Assembly (NCBI RefSeq): GCF_047739745.1
Contig: NZ_JBLLVA010000016.1
Location: forward strand, 44,245 to 108,244
DNA: 64,000 bases
Direction: 5' to 3'
Source of the DNA: Pseudaminobacter sp047739745
GTDB lineage: Bacteria; Pseudomonadota; Alphaproteobacteria; Rhizobiales; Rhizobiaceae
Shown here: in pieces, positions 52,633-61,082 of the stretch
Position numbering within the stretch: position 1 is the first letter of the stretch
Layout of the letters: each line of letters opens with the position of its first letter
The notes under the pieces: generated by a model
Seen by the model: only the letters and a program-made list of their open reading frames with translations
What the model was told of the DNA's origin: nothing
The model's database searches: none
Position numbers and translations under genes: made by a program

Positions 52633-53985
52633 ATGAACCTCCACTCTAAGCTCTGCGCTTTGGAGGCATCTGGAAAGCGCATCCGCGTTGGTCTGATTGG
52701 AGCCGGTAAGTTTGGATCGATGTTCGTCTCCCAATGCCTAAGAACTCCAGGACTTCAGCTCGTGGCCATCGCCGATCTGTCAATTGAGCGCGGCGTGTCT
52801 GCGGTGACGGCGACCGGCTGGCCAATTGAGATGGTCAGCACGGCTGGTATCGAGGATGCCGTCACCAAGCGGCGCATTGCTGTTGTGGAAGACTCCAATG
52901 ACCTCATTCGCAGCCCCTTCGTAGACATAGTGGTGGAGGCCACCGGTGTCCCCCGGGCCGGGGTTCTGCACGCGCTGGAATGCTGCAAGTTCGAAAAGCA
53001 CATATTGATGGTCAATGTCGAGGCGGATGCCTTCGCTGGCCCAGCGTTGGCGGATGCGGCAAAGCGAGCCGGAGTCATCTACTCCTTGGCCTACGGTGAT
53101 CAGCCGGCGCTGATCTGCGAGATGGTGGATTGGGCGCGCGCCGCTGGTCTTAACGTCGTCGCTGCCGGCAAGGGAACCAAGCACGAGATCCACTACCATG
53201 ATGCTACTCCCGAAACGGTTTGGACGTACTATGGCCTGACCCATGAACAGGCACGATTGGGCAGGCTCAGTGCGAAGATGTTCAACTCGTTTCTCGACGG
53301 AACCAAATCGGCTGTGGAAATGGCGGCTGTCGCTAATGCCACCGGGCTTGAGGCCCCTGTTGACGGTTTGCGGTTTCCCGCCTGTGGCGTCGACGACCTG
53401 GCAACTTTGCTCGGACCAGGTGCTGTCGGCGGTCCGATTTCGAGGGCAGGTCGAGTAGAAGTCGTCTCTTCGGTCTTCGAGAATGGAAAGGCGGTGCCCC
53501 GCGATCTCAGATGGGGTGTGTTCACGGTTTTCGAAGCGCCGTCCTCATACGTTGCACGCTGCTTTAGAGAATATGGACTGATTACGGATACGAGCGGCCG
53601 GTTCGCGGCAATGTACAAGCCTTTCCACCTGATCGGCCTGGAACTAGGCATTTCGATTGCCAACATGGCGTTGCGGAACGAGAGTACGGGTTCTCCGACA
53701 GGCTTTCGAGCCGATGTTGTCGCAATCGCGAAGCGAGATTTGTCTGCGGGGGAGATTCTCGATGGAGAAGGCGGCTACTGCGTTTGGGGACGACTGACAA
53801 CCGCAAAACACAGTGTGGAGATGGAATATCTTCCAATCGCGTTGGCCAGCGACGTTCGGCTCATGCGTTCGTTGCCCCGTGGCAGTGTCTTGCGTTGGTC
53901 CGATGTAGCGATGCCTGCGAATGATCCGGTGGTTGAGTTCCGCCGAAAAATGGAGCTAGCGCTTGGTCGGCCCCCAGCCAAATGA
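52633..53985 (+). CDS. NAD(P)-dependent oxidoreductase with C-terminal SAF domain
   Basis: 450 residues from M-N-L-H-S-K-L-C (52633), with GGGGGCGGAG upstream. The N-terminal Rossmann domain is homoserine-dehydrogenase-like: R-V-G-L-I-G-A-G-K-F-G-S-M-F, then V-D-I-V-V-E-A-T-G-V-P. The middle carries K-G-T-K-H-E-I-H-Y-H. The C-terminal ~90 residues are a SAF domain (A-I-A-K-R-D-L-S-A-G-E-I-L-D-G-E-G-G-Y). This family is widespread, annotated variously as homoserine dehydrogenase or FlgA-like protein, and its reaction is unknown. Its place behind an ANTAR leader ties it to amide/hydantoin use here. Confidence 0.8.
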   Translation: MNLHSKLCALEASGKRIRVGLIGAGKFGSMFVSQCLRTPGLQLVAIADLSIERGVSAVTATGWPIEMVSTAGIEDAVTKRRIAVVEDSNDLIRSPFVDIVVEATGVPRAGVLHALECCKFEKHILMVNVEADAFAGPALADAAKRAGVIYSLAYGDQPALICEMVDWARAAGLNVVAAGKGTKHEIHYHDATPETVWTYYGLTHEQARLGRLSAKMFNSFLDGTKSAVEMAAVANATGLEAPVDGLRFPACGVDDLATLLGPGAVGGPISRAGRVEVVSSVFENGKAVPRDLRWGVFTVFEAPSSYVARCFREYGLITDTSGRFAAMYKPFHLIGLELGISIANMALRNESTGSPTGFRADVVAIAKRDLSAGEILDGEGGYCVWGRLTTAKHSVEMEYLPIALASDVRLMRSLPRGSVLRWSDVAMPANDPVVEFRRKMELALGRPPAK

Positions 53986-54217
53986 CATACGGATCCAGGA
54001 TTAGGTGTCCGTCGATACCGACTTGCCGTCGGCAACCGCCGAAAGAGCAGCTTTGCACGAACCGAATGAAACGGCGTGAACATTGCCAGCGATTGTCGCT
54101 TCTCAGCTAACAAACGGGCAGTGATGGCTTTGCCGCCCTACAGCCCCGCATCGGCGTCGATTTGGCTTTTAGGTCTCTAAACCTGGCTAATGGTTGGTCC
54201 TATCACTCGCACGGCGC

Positions 54218-54877
54218 CTAGCTGGCGAAGTCGGTCGTTTGAGGCATTTGCAATTTCAAGAGATCACTCGCGTTGATTATAGCCAGCGCCATCGCCTCGA
54301 TGGTCGTGCGCTTGTTCATGGCCTGCTCACGCAAGGTCGCGTAGGCAACCTGCTCGGTCATCTTGTTTGTGATCATGAGAATGCCCTTGGCCTTATCGAT
54401 GTCCCGATGGGCCTTCAACTTGGCAGTCAGCCGTTCGACGCGCGCGCGCAACCTTTCTTCGCGCCGGTGATTGTTCACGCTCAGGAGTATATTTGCCAGA
54501 ATGCCGAATGTGCGCAGTGGCAATCCAATGACCGCCTGGGCTCGTAGCCGGAGCACCTTTTCCACGATAATCGGATTTTCGTAGTCGACGATGGCGATTA
54601 GAACCGCCGGCGGATCATCGGCATTCCAGTTCCAGACGATATCGCCCTCGATAATCGGACGCAAAAAGGCAAAGACAACATCAATATTGTGGGGGATCAC
54701 GGACGGCGGCGGCCAACTCGTCTGAACCTGGCAGCCAATTCTGATAAGATGCTGCCAAAGCTCCTCACCTTCACTGCTCTTGGGTTGGAGCAGGAGAACG
54801 CGAAGGGTTCGTAGGTCCTTGATCATGATCGGCGCTGAGACGCCGTTCGGTGATCCTTGCACGCTCTGTGATACCAT
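54218..54877 (-). CDS. amiR: ANTAR-domain antiterminator, AmiR-like
   Basis: 219 residues; ATG 54877 has GAGGA 4 bases upstream. The N-terminal ~130 residues form a receiver-like domain without the phospho-acceptor set (L-R-V-L-L-L-Q-P-K-S then V-V-F-A-F-L-R-P), as in AmiR. A coiled coil (R-L-R-A-R-V-E-R-L-T-A-K-L-K-A-H-R) is followed by the ANTAR domain (I-D-K-A-K-G-I-L-M-I-T-N-K-M-T-E-Q-V-A-Y-A-T-L-R-E-Q-A). AmiR-type proteins bind paired hairpins in leader RNA and stop termination; AmiC holds them inactive until ligand binds. Four matching leaders lie within 5 kb. Confidence 0.9.
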   Translation of the reverse strand: MVSQSVQGSPNGVSAPIMIKDLRTLRVLLLQPKSSEGEELWQHLIRIGCQVQTSWPPPSVIPHNIDVVFAFLRPIIEGDIVWNWNADDPPAVLIAIVDYENPIIVEKVLRLRAQAVIGLPLRTFGILANILLSVNNHRREERLRARVERLTAKLKAHRDIDKAKGILMITNKMTEQVAYATLREQAMNKRTTIEAMALAIINASDLLKLQMPQTTDFAS

Positions 54878-54947
54878 CGGTCCTCATCGTAGCGTTATCG
54901 CGGGCTCGCATTCCAGGCGCTGGCGACCCCTGAATGTTACGGCCGGA

Positions 54948-56108
54948 TTATATCGAACGAACTGCCAGTCGCGCGCCCCATTCATTGGAGTTGTAGCTAA
55001 CCAGATATGGATCGGGTGGCACAGCGAATTCAGTTCTCGTCAGGATTTCGAACTGCCCGTCTTCACGCGCACGGCCAACCCTTGGCCAAACATGAGTGTG
55101 TGCTGTATCTGGATCGATGCGGATGAGCCCTTGTGGCGCTTCGAATTCAGCGCCAAGAATTGCCGGCCGCAGGATGTCGACGTCGTCAGTACCGCATTTT
55201 CTCAGCGCTTCCGCAACGACATGGACCTGAAAATAGGCTGCTTCCCAGCACATGTTCGTGACGGCGCCGGTGCCGGCTCTCAGGGCATAGCGTTGCATGC
55301 AGCTTTCGTTTTGCTGTCCGCTGACAGACTGGAAATAAGAAGCGGAAGTGATATGCCCCGCACCTACTTCCGCGCCCATCGCCTGAATGTCCGACTCGCT
55401 GGTCGTCAGGCTGGCGATAGGCATGGTCTTGGGATCCAATCCGGCTTCAGCAAATGCCTGATAGAAATGCACTATGCTTTCACCGACGAAATTGCAGAAA
55501 ATTACGTCAGGCCGCTCGCGCTTGATGGCCGCAACCAGCGGCCTGAATGCTGAACGCTTTGCGTCAAGCTTCAGATAGTTACGGCCGACGACCTCGCCGC
55601 GATCCTTTTGAACCATCTCAGTCATGATGCGATCGGATTCTCGCGGCCAAATGTAGTCAGAACCGACCATGTAGAACCGCGTCCCGACATTGGCGAGGAG
55701 GTAGTCGCCCAGCTGAACGCTGTTCTGGTTCGGTGCCGCACCGCAGTATATGGCGTTGCGAGAGTATTCAAAGCCTTCATATTGCGCAGGGTAGCAAAGA
55801 AGGCCATTGCGCTGTTCCACAGCCCTGAGCACTTCCTTGCGGGTGCTGGACATATAGCACCCGAAAATAATCCTGACGCCGTCCTCAATCAGCAGCCGGC
55901 TCGCAAATTTGTTGTAGGCGATGGGATCCGAGCCGGGATCATAATATGTCGGGACAAGTTCGCGTCCGTTGATGCCGCCGGCCTCATTGACTTCGTGTAT
56001 CGCAAACAGTGTGGCATCCAGCATGCTGCGCTCCATCACCGAAGTGACACCCGTTTGGGAGAATAGCACGCCGACGCTTATGGGCCTCTCGATCTCTATC
56101 ACCATCAT
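54948..56108 (-). CDS. amiC: AmiC-like cytoplasmic ligand sensor
   Basis: 386 residues from M-M-V-I-E-I-E-R-P-I-S-V-G (56108), with GGAG 6 bases upstream. It has the periplasmic-binding-protein fold (V-G-V-L-F-S-Q-T-G-V-T, then I-F-G-C-Y-M-S-S-T-R-K-E, and Y-M-V-G-S-D-Y-I-W-P-R) but no signal peptide, so it acts in the cytoplasm, as AmiC of Pseudomonas does. It lies directly upstream of amiR (70-base gap), the classical regulator pair. Its own leader (L4) carries the ANTAR-type hairpins, implying positive autoregulation. The ligand may be an amide, urea or hydantoin. Confidence 0.88.
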   Translation of the reverse strand: MMVIEIERPISVGVLFSQTGVTSVMERSMLDATLFAIHEVNEAGGINGRELVPTYYDPGSDPIAYNKFASRLLIEDGVRIIFGCYMSSTRKEVLRAVEQRNGLLCYPAQYEGFEYSRNAIYCGAAPNQNSVQLGDYLLANVGTRFYMVGSDYIWPRESDRIMTEMVQKDRGEVVGRNYLKLDAKRSAFRPLVAAIKRERPDVIFCNFVGESIVHFYQAFAEAGLDPKTMPIASLTTSESDIQAMGAEVGAGHITSASYFQSVSGQQNESCMQRYALRAGTGAVTNMCWEAAYFQVHVVAEALRKCGTDDVDILRPAILGAEFEAPQGLIRIDPDTAHTHVWPRVGRAREDGQFEILTRTEFAVPPDPYLVSYNSNEWGARLAVRSI

Positions 56109-56149
56109 TGCCAACTCCGTCAGATATTGTCATCCGCCGAACTCGACAC

Positions 56150-56219
56150 AAAAAAAGCGCCCAGCGCGGAGTTACCGCAGCAAGCGCCTTTGCTTGACCA
56201 ATAGGGACAATGCTGTCCC
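56150..56219 (-). promoter_or_regulatory. ANTAR-type antitermination leader L4 (amiC-amiR)
   Basis: Read on the minus strand. Hairpin P1 is GGGAC - AGCATT - GTCCC (56219 to 56204). Hairpin P2 is CAAGC - AAAGGC - GCTTG (56196 to 56181). Then comes a terminator, GGCGCTTGCTGCGG pairing with CCGCGCTGGGCGCT (with G-U pairs), followed by seven T (56190 to 56150). The 3' strand of P2 overlaps the 5' strand of the terminator. The P2 loop has A1 and G4; the P1 loop has A1 but A at position 4. Confidence 0.7.
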
Positions 56220-56226
56220 ATCGTCA

Positions 56227-56255
56227 TTTGTGCCTCAACCCGATGGGGCAGTCAA
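56227..56255 (-). promoter_or_regulatory. Promoter of amiC-amiR
   Basis: TTGACT (56255 to 56250) with a poor -10, CACAAA (56232 to 56227), 17 bases apart, just before leader L4. Confidence 0.4.
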
Positions 56256-56427
56256 CTCGATTGCAAGCGTGACCTCCGTCATACCCTTCCCATCAGTAAA
56301 TCATCTGGCCACAGTGGCCGGGCGGCAAGAGTGGAATTCAAGCCGTTCGATCATCGCGGTCTGGTTCGTTTGCTGTATAACTTGCGCACGATTTCAGCTG
56401 GCAGGATTCCGAATATGAAATTGCCAG

Positions 56428-56456
56428 TTGACAGATAGGTCTGGATCTCGGATTGT
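56428..56456 (+). promoter_or_regulatory. Promoter of hyuA-hyuB
   Basis: TTGACA (56428-56433) and a -10 within GATTGTAT (from 56451), directly before leader L3. Confidence 0.55.
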
Positions 56457-56462
56457 ATCGTC

Positions 56463-56538
56463 TATCAAGTCCGCGACGATGCGGCTTGAAACCAGAGCAA
56501 AGATAGCTCCCGCGGTGAAGACCGCCGGGAGTTTTTTT
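56463..56538 (+). promoter_or_regulatory. ANTAR-type antitermination leader L3 (hydantoinase)
   Basis: Hairpin P1 is CCGC - GACGAT - GCGG (56471-56484). Hairpin P2 is GAGC - AAAGATA - GCTC (56495-56509, seven-base loop). The terminator CTCCCG-CGGT / ACCG-C-CGGGAG is followed by seven T (56507-56538). P2 and the terminator share the GCTC strand. From its first base (ATCAAGTCCGCGA) it aligns with leader L2 (ATCAAAGTTCGCGA), including CAGAGCAA and AGCTCCCGCGG. Confidence 0.75.
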
Positions 56539-56734
56539 GCGTTTGGCCACCAGGTCTATTGCAGCTCTGCCGTGAAATCATGGGCGGCAGGGAAGTTCAA
56601 GTAATCATCAATGAAGGAAAGCAATGAAAGTTGCTTGAGAGCGTTTGCCTGGATTTCCGGAAGGAAATCCAGGCTCCGAAGAGTTGCGCCCGAAAAACGG
56701 TAATTTTAGCTGCCAAAATGAGGAGGAATGCGAC

Positions 56735-58795
56735 ATGAATAAAGTAGAAAAAATCGAGCCTGCTGTGCGGGTCGCCTGCGATGTCGGCGGGACCTTCACC
56801 GATGTCTGTGTACTGAATGAAGCTTCCGGGAAGATTCACGTCGCCAAAACTCCGACAACGCCTAATCCCATTGATGGCGTGCTCTTGGGTATCGACGCCG
56901 CAGGTGTGGACCTGAAAGACATCATCTTGTTCTCACACGGAACGACGCTCGCCACCAACGCTCTGATTACGAGAAAATTTCCGCCGGCGATCATGGTCAC
57001 CACCAAGGGCTTTCGCGACGTTATCGAAATTCGGCGCGGTACGCGCGACGACTTGTGGGATACCTACAAAGAGATGGCACCGCCCTATCTGCGGCGGAAG
57101 GATCGCCTCGTTGTGACTGAGCGTATTGATTACGCCGGCAAGGTTATCGAGGGTGTGGATGAAGCAGAGGCGAGGGACGTCGCACGTGTCATAAAAAAAC
57201 GCGGCATCAACAACATCGCGATCTGCTTTGTTAACTCCTTCGCCAATCCAAATAACGAACAACGAATGCGCGATATTCTCCTCGAGGAGATTCCTGGAGC
57301 ATTGATCTCGCTGTCCAGTGATATCATGCCGGAGATTTTCGAACATGAAAGGTTCAATACGACGGTTGCCAATACCGTTTTGTCTCCCGTCGCGGGACAG
57401 TATGGCGCCGATCTTGAATCGCGGATGAACAAGGGTGGCTATGCCGGCGAGGTGCTCCTGCTCCACTCTGGCGGTGGCGTGATGACCGCCAAGACCTCCA
57501 CGAAGTTTGCCGCCAGGCTTGCAGCGTCGGGCATTGCCGCGGGTGCAATTGCGAGCCGCTTTGTGGCGCAGCTTGCTGGCTACGAAAATTCCATCAGCCT
57601 CGATATGGGTGGGACGAGCACCGACATTTCGCTCTGCAGCCACGGTGAATTGCCAATGACGAACGATTGGCATGTTGAATACGGCTATCCGATCCGCTTT
57701 CCGAGCATCGAAGTGCTTACGATTGGCGCTGGTGGTGGCTCACTTGGATGGCGAGACCCAGCTGGCGCGCTACGCAATGGGCCCCAATCGGCCGGGTCCA
57801 ATCCTGGTCCGGTTTGCTACAATCGCGGTGGCACCGAACCCACGAACTGCGACGCAAATGTGTTCCTCGGCCGACTCGGAGCCTACCTCGCTGGCGGCAC
57901 GGTCCCTCTCGATGTGAAACTCGCGGAAGCTGCGATCAAGCGCGTCATCGCTGATCCGCTAGGCCTGACGACGGAGGAAGCAGCCGTCGCCATGCTGAAG
58001 GTGGCCAATGCGAACATGTCTGACGCCGTCAGGCTGGTTTCTCTCCGAAAAGGCTACGATCCACGTGATTTCGCCTTGGTTGCATTTGGTGGGGCAGGCT
58101 CCCTGCACGGCGTGGCCTTGGCGCGCGACCTACACATCCCTGTCGTTTTGGTTCCACCAAATCCAGGTGTCACTTCGGCAATGGGCTGCCTCCTTGTCGA
58201 TATCACTCACGATCTGTCTCAAATGTATCTCAGCAAAGTGGAAGATGTCTCCATAAAAGAGCTGAATGACGCTTTCCGTGTCCTTGAAATTGAAGGTCAT
58301 GCCCGGCTCTCGCATGAGGATATCGAGGAAGATAAGATGCTCTTCCAGCGCTTTATCGATATGCGTTACCTTGGGCAGTGGCGTTCAATGTCTATCCCGA
58401 TCACTGCGGACATAACATCTCTCGACAAGGCAATTGAGAAATTCCACGAGGATCATGGTCGTGAGCACAATTACTCCAGACCCGATGCCCCGGTTGAAGT
58501 GTATCGCATACTTGTCAAAGCAACTGGCCTTACGAGAAAGGCCGAGCTGGCGAGGTATGATCTCAATAAATCTGCGAAAGCCGTGCCGTCATCAGAGAGA
58601 CCCGTCCTCTTCGATGAGAGCCCGAAGAGAATCCAGACGCCCGTCTATCGGCGCGATACCCTGGCGGCTGGAACCGTGATTGTGGGACCTGCAGTTATCG
58701 AGCAGCTCGACTCTACTGTCCTCGTCCCGCCCGAAATTAAGGCGGAGGTTACTGAATATCTGACAATCAAAATGACAGTGCCGTTAGCGTCTTGA
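56735..58795 (+). CDS. hyuA: Hydantoinase/oxoprolinase A subunit (HyuA-like)
   Basis: 686 residues from M-N-K-V-E-K-I-E-P (56735), with AGGAGG upstream. ATP-binding ASKHA-type fold: A-C-D-V-G-G-T-F-T-D-V at the N-terminus, S-H-G-T-T-L-A-T-N-A-L, and S-L-D-M-G-G-T-S-T-D-I-S in the middle. The family (N-methylhydantoinase, 5-oxoprolinase, acetone carboxylase relatives) opens a cyclic amide using ATP together with the B subunit. It ends 49 bases before hyuB. Expression probably depends on leader L3. Confidence 0.92.
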   Translation: MNKVEKIEPAVRVACDVGGTFTDVCVLNEASGKIHVAKTPTTPNPIDGVLLGIDAAGVDLKDIILFSHGTTLATNALITRKFPPAIMVTTKGFRDVIEIRRGTRDDLWDTYKEMAPPYLRRKDRLVVTERIDYAGKVIEGVDEAEARDVARVIKKRGINNIAICFVNSFANPNNEQRMRDILLEEIPGALISLSSDIMPEIFEHERFNTTVANTVLSPVAGQYGADLESRMNKGGYAGEVLLLHSGGGVMTAKTSTKFAARLAASGIAAGAIASRFVAQLAGYENSISLDMGGTSTDISLCSHGELPMTNDWHVEYGYPIRFPSIEVLTIGAGGGSLGWRDPAGALRNGPQSAGSNPGPVCYNRGGTEPTNCDANVFLGRLGAYLAGGTVPLDVKLAEAAIKRVIADPLGLTTEEAAVAMLKVANANMSDAVRLVSLRKGYDPRDFALVAFGGAGSLHGVALARDLHIPVVLVPPNPGVTSAMGCLLVDITHDLSQMYLSKVEDVSIKELNDAFRVLEIEGHARLSHEDIEEDKMLFQRFIDMRYLGQWRSMSIPITADITSLDKAIEKFHEDHGREHNYSRPDAPVEVYRILVKATGLTRKAELARYDLNKSAKAVPSSERPVLFDESPKRIQTPVYRRDTLAAGTVIVGPAVIEQLDSTVLVPPEIKAEVTEYLTIKMTVPLAS

Positions 58796-58844
58796 GCCGG
58801 CGTTGGACGCTTTCACAAACATTGGCAAAATCAGGAGGAAAGTT

Positions 58845-60854
58845 ATGAAAGTGAATAATCAGGGGTTCTCATTGGATCCGGTTACGTTCGAGGTGTTGAA
58901 GAACGCCTATGTTAACATCGTTGATCAGATGGCGGAGCAGATTTTGCGGACGTGTTACTCGTTCGTTATCTATTCCCGCGATTTTTCGTCCGCGTTGTGC
59001 GATCCTAGCGGCGACACGATCATGCAGGGCAGCGGCGATATCGCGGCTCATGTTGGAACCCTCCACTATACGGCCAAGGCGGTCATCAAGAAATTCGAAG
59101 GGGATATCCATCCCGGCGATGCCTTCGTGATCAACGACGTTTATCAAGGTGGTACCCACTTCAATGATACGCGCATCTTCGCCCCCATGTTCTACAAGGG
59201 GGAACTGCTCGGCTTCGCTCAGGCCAATGGCCACTGGGCGGACGTCGGTGGCGCGGTGCCAGGCTCGTTCAACGTCAACGCACTTGACCACATGGCTGAA
59301 GGGCTTCGGATTACGCCGGTCCGGGTCTATAGCAAGGGAGTATATCTCTCGGACGTGGCCGAACTGATCGCGCACAACACACGCGCGCCGATGGATATCA
59401 TCGGCGACCTGCAGGCGCAGACCGAGGCCTGTCGCCTGGCCGAACGGGAAGTTCAGCGCCTCTGCGACAAATACGGTGTCGATACGATCAAGACGTCTTT
59501 TAAAGAGGTGCAGGATTACGTCGAGGTGATGACGCGTCAGCGCATCCTGGGGCTGCCGAACGGGACTTGGGAAACGACCGACTATATCGACGTCGACCCC
59601 GCGGCTGGGGAGGGGTTGGTCCCCATCAAGGTCAAAATGACGATCGACGGTGACAGTGTCCACTACGACCTTTCCGGGTCCCACCCCAAGACAATCGGTT
59701 CATTCCTGAACTGCTGTTACGGCGGCGCCTTTGCGGCCATTGTGGCGGGCACCAAGATGCAATCACCTGACATTCCGCTCAATTCCGGGTTCTATCGGGT
59801 GGTAACGGTTGATCTCGGCCCGATTGGCACCGTTATCAACGCGGATTGGCCAACCCCTGTGGCGGGCTTCGCCTCCGGACCGTTCGAGAAGATCATGAAT
59901 TCGGTCTTCGAATTGTGGGCGGAGATTCTGCCCGAACGCGCCATGGCTTGTACTTTCAATCTAGAATATCTGCTGATTGGCGGGCGCGACACGCGTCATG
60001 CAGAGAAGCCCTACTTCATGTGGTACGACTGGATGGTCGGGGGATGGGGCGCACGTAACGGGCGTGACGGCTGGTCGGCAACCGGTCCGGTCTTCGGCGT
60101 TCAGCTTGGCACTCAACCTTTCGAAGGCCAAGAGCGACTGTCTCCAGTTCTTACGACATGCCATGAACTGCGTGTTGACTCGGGCGGACCTGGCGAATTC
60201 CGTGGCGGACTCGGTGTCGAGAAGGGCGGAACACTCTATGCATGTGAGCGCACCGTCGTCTCCTACTGCTGCGACAGAGAGCGTTCTGTCACGTGGGGTC
60301 TTTGGGGCGGCTTGCCGTCGCTTCCGCACGGTGTCTGGGTCAATCCGGGCGCGGAGAACGAGCGCTATTTGGGTTCGTTGTTCTCTGGCGTTCCGCTCAA
60401 CCAGGGCGATACGGTGACGCGTCCCTCGGCCGGCGGCGGAGGCTTGGGTGACCCTCTTAAAAGGGATCTCAGCCGGGTCATGACGGATGTCGTGGAAGGC
60501 TACGTATCGGTAGAGCGAGCCAAAAAGGACTACGGCGTTATCATCCGTGTCGTCGACGCGGATCTTGATGAGTATCAGATCGACGAGAACGGCACCCTGG
60601 CGGAGCGAGCCCGTATCGCCGCTCATCGTGCGGGCTGGCTGGACGAGGATGCCGAAAAGATTGCCGCATTGTATCGAGGCAAGAAACTCGACATGTTCGA
60701 TCTCATTCGACAGTACGGTGTGATTGTCGACTGGGGCTCTGGCGAGCTTCTTCACAAGACGACGTCCCAGTTCCGGGAGATGCTCAAGCGACGCACCGTG
60801 CCTTACTGGTCAGCTGCCAGCCAGAATGAGGCAGCCACGCTAAAAGTGGCCTGA
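58845..60854 (+). CDS. hyuB: Hydantoinase/oxoprolinase B subunit (HyuB-like)
   Basis: 669 residues from M-K-V-N-N-Q-G-F-S-L-D-P (58845), with AGGAGG upstream. Family marks: D-P-V-T-F-E-V-L-K-N-A, then S-G-D-I-A-A-H-V-G-T-L-H, then N-D-V-Y-Q-G-G-T-H (metal-binding region), and G-G-P-G-E-F-R-G-G-L-G near the end. Slightly longer than many HyuB proteins owing to a C-terminal extension after the R-P-S-A-G-G-G-G-L-G-D-P motif. It acts as a complex with HyuA; the exact substrate (hydantoin, N-methylhydantoin, oxoproline or other cyclic amide) is open. Confidence 0.92.
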   Translation: MKVNNQGFSLDPVTFEVLKNAYVNIVDQMAEQILRTCYSFVIYSRDFSSALCDPSGDTIMQGSGDIAAHVGTLHYTAKAVIKKFEGDIHPGDAFVINDVYQGGTHFNDTRIFAPMFYKGELLGFAQANGHWADVGGAVPGSFNVNALDHMAEGLRITPVRVYSKGVYLSDVAELIAHNTRAPMDIIGDLQAQTEACRLAEREVQRLCDKYGVDTIKTSFKEVQDYVEVMTRQRILGLPNGTWETTDYIDVDPAAGEGLVPIKVKMTIDGDSVHYDLSGSHPKTIGSFLNCCYGGAFAAIVAGTKMQSPDIPLNSGFYRVVTVDLGPIGTVINADWPTPVAGFASGPFEKIMNSVFELWAEILPERAMACTFNLEYLLIGGRDTRHAEKPYFMWYDWMVGGWGARNGRDGWSATGPVFGVQLGTQPFEGQERLSPVLTTCHELRVDSGGPGEFRGGLGVEKGGTLYACERTVVSYCCDRERSVTWGLWGGLPSLPHGVWVNPGAENERYLGSLFSGVPLNQGDTVTRPSAGGGGLGDPLKRDLSRVMTDVVEGYVSVERAKKDYGVIIRVVDADLDEYQIDENGTLAERARIAAHRAGWLDEDAEKIAALYRGKKLDMFDLIRQYGVIVDWGSGELLHKTTSQFREMLKRRTVPYWSAASQNEAATLKVA

Positions 60855-60887
60855 GCCCGTTACCATTAAAACAAAAATGAAAATACT

Positions 60888-60911
60888 GCAGACCCGATTG
60901 TTCGGGTCTGC
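60888..60911 (+). terminator. Strong hairpin after hyuB
   Basis: GCAGACCCGA pairs perfectly with TCGGGTCTGC around a four-base loop, 34 bases after the hyuB stop. There is no proper T-run, so termination may be partial and the ammonium transporter may be read through. Confidence 0.6.
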
Positions 60912-61082
60912 AAAATGCAAATGCTATTAGGCAAGTCGTTCAGGTGTAATATTTGTTGTTGTTGGCATGCTGACACAGAGATTTATGCTGATCGCTGACC
61001 TCGAGCGGCGAGATGGTAATTATCAGTAATATCGTCCCTGATATGCGGTTCATGCTGCCAATGTCTCCGAAGGAGGACTTTC

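Noticed and set aside
60915..61080. Possible fifth ANTAR leader before the ammonium transporter
   Set aside because: A CTCG-AGCGG-CGAG hairpin is present but no paired hexaloop hairpin and no terminator were found.
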